Below are positions 8,093 through 12,943 of a stretch of 22,893 bases of DNA, piece after piece. Location: assembly GCA_964657395.1 (NCBI GenBank), contig CAZZUX010000063.1, positions 1 through 22,893 on the forward strand, given 5' to 3'. The number at the start of each line of letters is the position of its first letter. The first letter of the stretch is position 1. The notes under the pieces are model-generated. The model was not told the DNA's origin, did not search any database, and worked only from the letters and a program-made list of their open reading frames with translations. The DNA is from G963692885 sp964657395 (lineage in GTDB: Bacteria > Acidobacteriota > Terriglobia > Terriglobales > Acidobacteriaceae). Both the position numbers and the translations under genes were made by a program.

Positions 8093-9982
8093 ATGTCACT
8101 GGATCGGCGCAGCTTCCTGGCTGTGTGCACAAAGCTTGGCGTAGTCTCACCACTGTTTCCTGGAACGCTTTTCACGCTTGCGTCGCAGGCCCAGGCTGCG
8201 CAGGATGCATCGCCGGCGACCAACGACAAACCCAAACTACCGCCGATCACAGCAGAGATGATTGACCAGGCGGCTGCTCTAGCCGGGGTTGTCATTGCGA
8301 AAGAGCAGAAGGCCGCGATGCTGGAGGGCCTGACGCAGCAGCGCGAAGGATACGCGTCCATCCGCGCTCTGCACCTCGCGAATGCTGTAGCACCTGCATT
8401 CATCTTTGACCCGCTTGCGCCAGGCGCCATCGTCGATCGCGAACGCAAGCCGATGCACATCAGCAAGGCGCCGGCGATCCATAAAGCTCCCGGCGACTTG
8501 GAAGAGCTGGCTTTTTGCTCGGTGCGCGAACTCGCCGAATACGTCCGGACGAAGAAGGTTTCATCGGTCGCGCTGACCGAGATGTATCTTGGCAGGCTGA
8601 AGCGCTACGATCCGCTGCTGCACTTTGTCGTGACACTCACCGAGGATCGTGCCATGACCCAGGCTCGAGAGGCGGACAAGGAAATCAGCGCGGGAAAATA
8701 TCGAGGGCCGCTGCATGGACTGCCGTGGGGTGCAAAGGATCTGCTTGCTGTCAAAGGCTATCCAACCACGTGGGGCGCGGGCGGCTTTGAGCATCAGCAA
8801 TTCAACGAAGATGCAACCGTGGTGAAGCGCCTGGACGAGGCAGGAGCAGTGCTGGTGGCGAAGACGACGCTGGGTGCGCTTGCGAGTGGTGACAAGTGGT
8901 TTGGCGGGCGGACCCGCAATCCGTGGAATCCTAGACAGGGGTCGAGTGGATCGTCTGCCGGATCGGCATCGGCAACAGCAGCTGGATGTGTTGCGTTCGC
9001 CATTGGTTCCGAAACTCTCGGCTCGCTCTCCTCGCCGTCCACCCGTTGTGGAACGACTGCGCTCCGGCCTACGTTCGGATACGTGCCGCGCACTGGCGCC
9101 ATGGCGCTGAGCTGGACGATGGATAAGCTTGGACCCATCTGCCGATCGGTCGAAGATTGCGCAATCGTGTTCTCGTCGATCTATGGGCCTGACCAGGTGG
9201 ATCTTGCGACGAAGGACGCGGCCTTTAACTGGAATGCCGAGCTTGACTGGAAACAGTTGCGGGTTGGCTACTTTGACAAGGAGTTTGAAGCAACGCCGCC
9301 GAAGGAAGCTGAAGAGGTAAAGGCGCCGGTGCATGAAACGGATGAGGAAAAGAAGAAGCGCGAGACGCACATGCGTCAGCAGGCAGCGGCGCAGGCCAGG
9401 CGGGCATATGATCGACGCTTCGACACAGCAGCACTCGAGAAACTGCATGTGATGGGTGTGAAGCTGATCCCCGTGGACGTGCCGAAGCTTCCGTATGAAG
9501 ATATGACGGCGTTGCTGGTTGCCGAAGCTGCAGCGGCTTTTGATGATTTGACTATCAGCGGCAAAGACCAGCTGCTTACCGAACAGGGGCCCTATGACTG
9601 GCCTAATCTTTTTCGTACCGCCCGATTTTATCCGGCAGTCGAATACATCCAGGCGAACCGCGCGCGCTCTCTCGCCATAGCCGAGTGGACACGCCTCTTC
9701 CAGCAGGTGGATGTGATTGTCACGCCGACTGCCGGCCTCCAGCTTGTGGCTACCAATCTTACCGGGCATCCGGCTGTTATCTTGCCGAACGGACTGCGCG
9801 GATCAGACGCACCGATGCCACCGGAGACGGACACCGGCTTTGATGATGCAATCGGCGGGCCCGGCACGCCAGTCAGTCTGACGTTTCTGGGAGGCCACTA
9901 CCAGGATGCAAAACTATGCGCCTTCGCGCGCGCCTACCAGCAGGCCAGCGGATTCGAAGCGCTGCATCCCAGGCTGCCTTGA
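8093..9982 (+). CDS. Tat-exported amidase signature family hydrolase
   Basis: The protein has 629 residues with a twin-arginine signal at the start (SLDRRSFLAVCTKLGVV) ending near ASQAQA. About 130 residues of linker come before the amidase signature fold. Catalytic elements of the Ser-cisSer-Lys triad are present: K215 in HGLPWGAKDLL, S284-S285 in the QGSSGSSAGS loop, and nucleophile S311 in ETLGSLSSPS. The usual GGSIRxPA around the nucleophile is altered to LGSLSSPS, so substrate preference may differ. A lysine/glutamate-rich segment (about residues 400-435, KEAEEVKAPVHETDEEKKKRETH) looks like a surface insertion. The export signal and isolation from gatB/gatC argue against a GatA role in tRNA amidation. 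It more likely hydrolyses amides or peptides in the periplasm. A clear ribosome binding site precedes the ATG, and a bidirectional terminator follows. Confidence 0.9.
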   Translation: MSLDRRSFLAVCTKLGVVSPLFPGTLFTLASQAQAAQDASPATNDKPKLPPITAEMIDQAAALAGVVIAKEQKAAMLEGLTQQREGYASIRALHLANAVAPAFIFDPLAPGAIVDRERKPMHISKAPAIHKAPGDLEELAFCSVRELAEYVRTKKVSSVALTEMYLGRLKRYDPLLHFVVTLTEDRAMTQAREADKEISAGKYRGPLHGLPWGAKDLLAVKGYPTTWGAGGFEHQQFNEDATVVKRLDEAGAVLVAKTTLGALASGDKWFGGRTRNPWNPRQGSSGSSAGSASATAAGCVAFAIGSETLGSLSSPSTRCGTTALRPTFGYVPRTGAMALSWTMDKLGPICRSVEDCAIVFSSIYGPDQVDLATKDAAFNWNAELDWKQLRVGYFDKEFEATPPKEAEEVKAPVHETDEEKKKRETHMRQQAAAQARRAYDRRFDTAALEKLHVMGVKLIPVDVPKLPYEDMTALLVAEAAAAFDDLTISGKDQLLTEQGPYDWPNLFRTARFYPAVEYIQANRARSLAIAEWTRLFQQVDVIVTPTAGLQLVATNLTGHPAVILPNGLRGSDAPMPPETDTGFDDAIGGPGTPVSLTFLGGHYQDAKLCAFARAYQQASGFEALHPRLP

Positions 9983-10000
9983 GCGTGGCTTATTAGACAT

Positions 10001-10041
10001 AAGAAAGCGCCGCCATCCACGAAAGATAACGGCGCTTTCTT
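10001..10041. terminator. Bidirectional hairpin terminator, amidase/rpmB
   Basis: A perfect 12-base-pair inverted repeat, AAGAAAGCGCCG (10001-10012) with CGGCGCTTTCTT (10030-10041), has a 17-base loop. On the plus strand the stem ends in TTTCTT, and on the minus strand in the same sequence, so it can stop transcription from both convergent genes. It lies 18 bases past the amidase stop and 14 bases past the rpmB stop. Confidence 0.85.
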
Positions 10042-10055
10042 GTAAGTAAGGGCTG

Positions 10056-10250
10056 TTACGAAGCTTTGACGACTTTGCCGGACTTGATGCAACTGGTGCA
10101 AACGCGGATGCGCTTGTTGCCGCCGGTAGGCAGCTTGGCCTTCACCGGGCGAAGATTGACGTTCCAGCGCCGTCGCGTGACGTTATGCGCATGCGAGATG
10201 TTATTGCCGAACTGCGGACCCTTGCCGCATATGTTACATACCTGTGCCAT
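10056..10250 (-). CDS. rpmB: 50S ribosomal protein L28
   Basis: The 64-residue protein matches L28 over its whole length (MAQVCNICGKGPQFGNNISHA, TRRRWNVNLRPV, IRVCTSCIKSGKV). It has the zinc-binding four-cysteine form, C5-x2-C8 and C51-x2-C54, rather than the cysteine-free form used by some bacteria under zinc limitation. It is a large-subunit protein that binds 23S rRNA. GGAG lies nine bases before the ATG at 10250. The gene stands alone on the minus strand, back to back with rplU-rpmA, instead of the rpmB-rpmG pairing seen in Escherichia coli. It ends at the shared terminator with the amidase. Confidence 0.97.
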   Translation of the reverse strand: MAQVCNICGKGPQFGNNISHAHNVTRRRWNVNLRPVKAKLPTGGNKRIRVCTSCIKSGKVVKAS

Positions 10251-10295
10251 GACTGACTCCGAACTTCATGATCTTTCCGTTTGTATCTGCTGAGC

Positions 10296-10332
10296 CTGCC
10301 CTGTATCGGGGCGGCGGAAGTACAGGAGGCAG
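10296..10332 (-). promoter_or_regulatory. Hairpin in probable rpmB leader
   Basis: CTGCCCTGTA (10296-10305) pairs with TACAG (10321-10325) and GGCAG (10328-10332), giving ten base pairs with a two-base bulge and a 15-base loop. On the minus strand it lies 46-82 bases upstream of the rpmB start codon, inside the predicted mRNA leader. It has no U-tract, so it is not a simple terminator. A regulatory role is speculative. Confidence 0.35.
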
Positions 10333-10367
10333 CCAGGTATCGCCAGCCAGGCCTCGACGGAACCTTG

Positions 10368-10397
10368 AGTTTAACTGATGCTCGCCCTGAACAGCAA
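10368..10397 (-). promoter_or_regulatory. rpmB: Candidate rpmB promoter
   Basis: Read on the minus strand, TTGCTG (10397-10392), an 18-base spacer and TAAACT (10373-10368) resemble a housekeeping promoter with moderate matches. It would give rpmB a leader of roughly 110 bases. Confidence 0.3.
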
Positions 10398-10448
10398 CCG
10401 TGTCGTCAAGAATAGCTGCGAAAGTAGCGAATGGAGGCCTCCAGGTCA

Positions 10449-10477
10449 TTGACCAGAATCAGGGCTGCCGTTAGACT
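10449..10477 (+). promoter_or_regulatory. rplU: Candidate rplU-rpmA promoter
   Basis: TTGACC (10449-10454), a 17-base spacer and TAGACT (10472-10477) fit a sigma-70-type promoter well. Initiation near 10484 would leave a leader of about 170 bases before rplU. The -10 box overlaps an inverted repeat, AGACT (10473-10477) and AGTCT (10484-10488), which could be an operator at the start site. Confidence 0.55.
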
Positions 10478-10536
10478 TGAATGAGTCTGGCGAACCTGCC
10501 TGCCTGTCTCTATCCCTGGTAGAGCTGGTTGGCCGC

Positions 10537-10576
10537 CCGGACATCTCACCTGGAAGCGCAGGTTCGAGTGGTCCGG
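10537..10576 (+). promoter_or_regulatory. Structured rplU leader hairpin, possible autoregulatory element
   Basis: The RNA can fold into a long hairpin. CCGGAC (10537-10542) pairs with GTCCGG (10571-10576), CTC (10545-10547) with GAG (10566-10568), and ACCTG (10548-10552) with CAGGT (10559-10563). The loop is GAAGCG, with a small internal loop and a two-base bulge. It sits about 80 bases before the rplU start and has no following U-tract. L21 leaders are known regulatory elements in Firmicutes; I cannot say this is homologous. Confidence 0.45.
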
Positions 10577-10655
10577 CACGGTATCAGCATGTACCCGCCC
10601 ACACAGATTTGCGAAGGATATGCGTTCCCCGTCGTAAAGGAATGCTGGAGGTTCT

Positions 10656-10988
10656 ATGTACGCGGTTATCCGCACGGGTGGTAAGCAGTATCGCGTCACG
10701 CCGGGAGAAGTGATCCGCATCGAAAAGGCGGAAGCCGGCGACAACAACGTGATCGAATTCAACGATGTACTTGCCTTCGCCACCGACACCGATGCAGTCA
10801 CCAAGCCCGGTTCGGCCAAGGTGACCGGGGTTGTCGTCGAAGAAGGTCGCGGCGATAAGATCCTAGTCTTCCATTACAAGCGCAAGAAGCAGTACAAGAA
10901 GCTGCAGGGTCACCGGCAGGCTTACACTGCCGTCCGGATCAATGAAATTGAAGTGAACGGCTTTACCTACCGCGCAGAGAACGCCTGA
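10656..10988 (+). CDS. rplU: 50S ribosomal protein L21
   Basis: The 110-residue protein is typical L21: it starts MYAVIRTGGKQYRVTPGEVIRIEK and has the basic KILVFHYKRKKQYKKLQGHRQ segment that contacts 23S rRNA. A strong GGAGG lies six bases before the ATG. The gene is followed after 73 bases by rpmA, the near-universal bacterial partner (rplU-rpmA operon). The transcript probably starts near 10484, so it carries a long structured leader. The obgE gene that often follows rpmA is absent here; a terminator comes directly after rpmA instead. Confidence 0.98.
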   Translation: MYAVIRTGGKQYRVTPGEVIRIEKAEAGDNNVIEFNDVLAFATDTDAVTKPGSAKVTGVVVEEGRGDKILVFHYKRKKQYKKLQGHRQAYTAVRINEIEVNGFTYRAENA

Positions 10989-11061
10989 GTTCTCTGCACG
11001 GCAGAACGCATTCTTATCAAGAATTTTTGGGAGCGTGCTCCCTACATTTTGAGGTTTCACG

Positions 11062-11337
11062 ATGGCACATAAAAAGGGATTAGGCAGTTCCAAGAACGGC
11101 CGCGATTCAAATGCTCAGCGACTTGGCGTCAAAGTCTTCGCCGGCCAGACAGTAACAGGCGGTGCCATTATCGTGCGTCAGCGTGGGACGCCGTTGAAGG
11201 CCGGCCTGAATGTGGGTCGGGGCAATGACGACACCCTATTCGCCAAAATCTCCGGCAAAGTGCAGTTCATTGACCGTGGACGGACTGGTCGCTTTGTGGC
11301 TGTCGAACCGATTGTTGAGGAAGCTGCCGCCAAGTAG
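11062..11337 (+). CDS. rpmA: 50S ribosomal protein L27
   Basis: The 91-residue protein begins MAHKKGLGSSKNGRDSNAQRLGVKVFAGQ, the conserved L27 N-terminus whose flexible tail reaches the peptidyl transferase centre. There is no N-terminal extension of the kind that Firmicutes cleave off. GGAIIVRQRGTPLKAG and the DRGRTGRFVAVEP end are also typical. GAGG precedes the ATG by ten bases. It is the second gene of the rplU operon and ends 21 bases before a strong intrinsic terminator. Confidence 0.98.
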   Translation: MAHKKGLGSSKNGRDSNAQRLGVKVFAGQTVTGGAIIVRQRGTPLKAGLNVGRGNDDTLFAKISGKVQFIDRGRTGRFVAVEPIVEEAAAK

Positions 11338-11358
11338 CTTCACATGTTTGGATATGAA

Positions 11359-11388
11359 AAAAGCCCGGGAGGTGATTCCCGGGCTTTT
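11359..11388 (+). terminator. Intrinsic terminator of rplU-rpmA
   Basis: AAAAGCCCGGGA (11359-11370) and TCCCGGGCTTTT (11377-11388) form a perfect 12-base-pair stem with loop GGTGAT and a run of T at the end. The A-run on the other side allows it to act also on the convergent membrane protein gene, whose stop is 40 bases away. Confidence 0.93.
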
Positions 11389-11427
11389 GCTGTTTCTAGT
11401 CGATTGTGCGGCTGAGCGAAGGAGAGG

Positions 11428-12300
11428 TTAACTGGCGTCGATCGAGTTGCGGGACATGACGCGGTCGACGACTTTCTCGACATCCTGCAGAAAGAAAGAG
11501 CTGGGAGCCGGTGTCAGCACCACCTGGCCGCTGCGGTGCCCGAACGCGCTGGCGATCTCATTCCAGCGGAGGAGTTGTGAATTGGCCGGCATCATCAAGG
11601 TCTTTCGCTGTGGTTCCGGGACCAGCAGGAACCCGCTCCACAAGGCAAAGACAAGAGCCATCCCGATTTCACCGAAGAGGCTGGTGTAGGAGACCATGGA
11701 GGTGCCGAAGTGGGCTGCGGCCGCCATCAGCATATCGGTTGTAGCAAGAATCCCAAGACCGAGACCGATGCCAAATACGTGGCTGCGGAAGGAAAGACCC
11801 AGCGGATGGACCGAGAAGGCCAGGAACGCCAGTAGGGACAGCTCCAGCATACTCATGCAGCGCATCAGCTCGATCATGCCCAGCGGAATAGAGCGCAGGC
11901 TGAAGCCGTAGGGATGCAGTGCCGTGGCGATAACGACAATCGCGGATGTGAAAGCAATCCAGCGGAAAAGCAACCGACCCGGTTTCTTCAGCCCGGCAAG
12001 CGGAGAAGTTGCGTGCTCAAAGGCCTGCCGCACGGTATAGAAGATGGCGATGCTGCCAATAAAGAAACTAAGCCAATAAATACCGAAGTAGACGTAATAC
12101 TTTGTACTCGCCGACAGGGAAAGTTGCACATGCATCAGCACGTTCAGCAGCAGGTCGGAGGTGAAACGGATGCCGAGAAACACGAACAGGGCAGGGAACA
12201 GCTTCCTCAGTTCAGCCCGTCGTGCAAAAGCGAAAAGCGCCACGGCGTTCAGCGTACAGCTGAGGATACTGATATCCGAGATGGAGTGGTTGAGGGTCAC
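11428..12300 (-). CDS. Seven-helix membrane protein of unknown function
   Basis: The protein has 290 residues and starts at GTG 12300; an in-frame TAG lies 18 bases upstream, so no ATG start is possible before it. Hydrophobic helices are visible at about 9-26, 35-57, 69-91, 112-130, 145-164, 173-197 and 206-227. A soluble tail of about 60 residues (PEPQRKTLMMPANSQ to NSIDAS) follows, with a hydrophobic/charged helix near its end. The seven-helix layout with a short tail resembles small integral sensory or conserved acidobacterial membrane proteins, but no kinase, cyclase or transporter motif is present, and I do not recognise the family. Upstream on the same strand is a 54-residue secreted peptide gene. 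A promoter candidate and three phased TTACT repeats lie between them, suggesting control by a DNA-binding activator. Confidence 0.8.
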   Translation of the reverse strand: MTLNHSISDISILSCTLNAVALFAFARRAELRKLFPALFVFLGIRFTSDLLLNVLMHVQLSLSASTKYYVYFGIYWLSFFIGSIAIFYTVRQAFEHATSPLAGLKKPGRLLFRWIAFTSAIVVIATALHPYGFSLRSIPLGMIELMRCMSMLELSLLAFLAFSVHPLGLSFRSHVFGIGLGLGILATTDMLMAAAAHFGTSMVSYTSLFGEIGMALVFALWSGFLLVPEPQRKTLMMPANSQLLRWNEIASAFGHRSGQVVLTPAPSSFFLQDVEKVVDRVMSRNSIDAS

Positions 12301-12327
12301 TGGATCGCGTCTTTTGTCTAGAATCTG

Positions 12328-12357
12328 AGTCTAGCTTGAAAGCTGCGGACACCTCAA
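12328..12357 (-). promoter_or_regulatory. Candidate promoter of the membrane protein gene
   Basis: On the minus strand, TTGAGG (12357-12352), an 18-base spacer and TAGACT (12333-12328) form a plausible housekeeping promoter about 30 bases before the GTG start. Short inverted repeats (CTAGA/TCTAG at 12318-12334) overlap the -10 box. Confidence 0.4.
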
Positions 12358-12373
12358 ACGAAGTGTTCGATTT

Positions 12374-12398
12374 AGTAACCCTCAGTAACTCCAAGTAA
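12374..12398 (-). repeat. Three helically phased TTACT repeats
   Basis: On the plus strand AGTAA occurs at 12374, 12384 and 12394, exactly ten bases apart; read on the minus strand these are TTACT words one helical turn apart. They sit just upstream of the -35 box of the membrane protein promoter, the usual place for an activator that binds direct repeats on one face of the DNA. Confidence 0.4.
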
Positions 12399-12429
12399 TA
12401 CCCCGTTCGGCTGGCCTGGTAATAGTTCC

Positions 12430-12594
12430 TTAGAATTTCGACAGGCCACAATCCCCCGAGTTGAAGGGGCAGGTCGGCATGGGCGCACTGGCCGGCACTA
12501 CCTGCACGCCAGCGGAGGATTTCTGGGAGAATACTCCGGCAGCGAGACCGGTCAGAACTAATGAGAGAGTGAGAGCGCGAACAGTTAGTTTCAT
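12430..12594 (-). CDS. 54-residue secreted peptide, unknown function
   Basis: This short gene reads MKLTVRALTLSLVLTGLAAG at its start, a textbook signal peptide with two basic residues and a hydrophobic core, ending near VFS-QKS at residues 21-26. The mature part is only about 30 residues: a small hydrophobic stretch (AGVQVVPASAPMP), then TCPFNSGDCGLSKF with two cysteines (C42 and C49) that could form one disulphide in the periplasm. A ribosome binding site (GAGGT) lies eight bases before the ATG, and a promoter candidate lies about 90 bases upstream. Together these argue for a real gene despite its length. The membrane protein gene begins 129 bases downstream on the same strand. I do not recognise the peptide; it could be a signal, an envelope component or a small toxin-like molecule. 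Confidence 0.7.
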   Translation of the reverse strand: MKLTVRALTLSLVLTGLAAGVFSQKSSAGVQVVPASAPMPTCPFNSGDCGLSKF

Positions 12595-12680
12595 TTAAGT
12601 AGACCTCGATTGACCTTTCGTGTGAACCGATATCACTGGTTCGATGTACCTAATGATAAACACTCACGCCAGTCTGGGTT

Positions 12681-12710
12681 AACATAATCGGCACTATTAC
12701 CAAGTATCAA
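12681..12710 (-). promoter_or_regulatory. Candidate promoter of the 54-residue peptide gene
   Basis: On the minus strand, TTGATA (12710-12705), an 18-base spacer and TATGTT (12686-12681) match housekeeping boxes at nine or so of twelve positions. It implies a leader of about 80 bases that includes the GAACC/GGTTC inverted repeat. Confidence 0.45.
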
Positions 12711-12814
12711 CCTCTTGAAGATCTTCCGTAACCCTTACCTTCCACCAGGCTGAGACGGCCGCAAACCAGCTGATCTGATTGCTCTTGCAGCTTCCCCATG
12801 CGCCTGCAGATGCA

Positions 12815-12842
12815 TTCGGAAAGCGCCTCGGCGTGCTATACT
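12815..12842 (+). promoter_or_regulatory. gyrB: Candidate gyrB promoter
   Basis: TATACT at 12837-12842 is a strong -10 box. The best -35 match, TTCGGA at 12815-12820, is weak and 16 bases away. The predicted leader is about 95 bases. Confidence 0.4.
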
Positions 12843-12943
12843 TAGAGCAGTTTCCGGATCGCCAAACGCCTGTATTTTCAGTGGTTTAGCAGGACGCCTG
12901 CGGAGCTCTACAGGGACGGCGGCCAGGACACTCACGGAGCGCT

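Larger units (their letters stand above)
10251..10655. other. Gene-free 405-base divergent region, rpmB/rplU
   Basis: I see no convincing gene here; the open frames that cross it are antisense continuations of the ribosomal genes. It holds two opposed promoter candidates and two hairpins, listed separately, so both ribosomal transcripts probably have long 5' leaders. A 10-base overlap of tRNA-like words (GGTAGAGC, GGTTCGAGT) does not fold into a tRNA. Confidence 0.7.
12595..12943. other. Gene-free 349-base region between peptide gene and gyrB
   Basis: No protein gene is evident. The region carries divergent promoter candidates (12681-12710 minus, 12815-12842 plus). An imperfect palindrome, GAACC (12624-12628) and GGTTC (12638-12642), lies in the leader of the small peptide gene. 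Its left half is AT-rich compared with neighbouring coding DNA. Confidence 0.6.

Noticed and set aside
8561..9769. 402-codon open frame antisense to the amidase gene
   Set aside because: The plus-strand frame has catalytic motifs and a Tat signal, whereas the antisense product is rich in Arg/His/Cys and has no recognisable domain, as expected from codon-bias shadows at high GC.
10510..10580. tRNA-like words (GGTAGAGC, GGTTCGAGT) upstream of rplU
   Set aside because: No acceptor stem can be formed, the T-arm lacks a complementary stem, and the anticodon loop has no T at position 33. The region folds better as a simple long hairpin.
10406..10819. 137-codon minus-strand frame across the rpmB-rplU gap
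   Set aside because: It runs antisense through the first half of rplU, has no signal peptide or domain, and no ribosome binding site that I can see.
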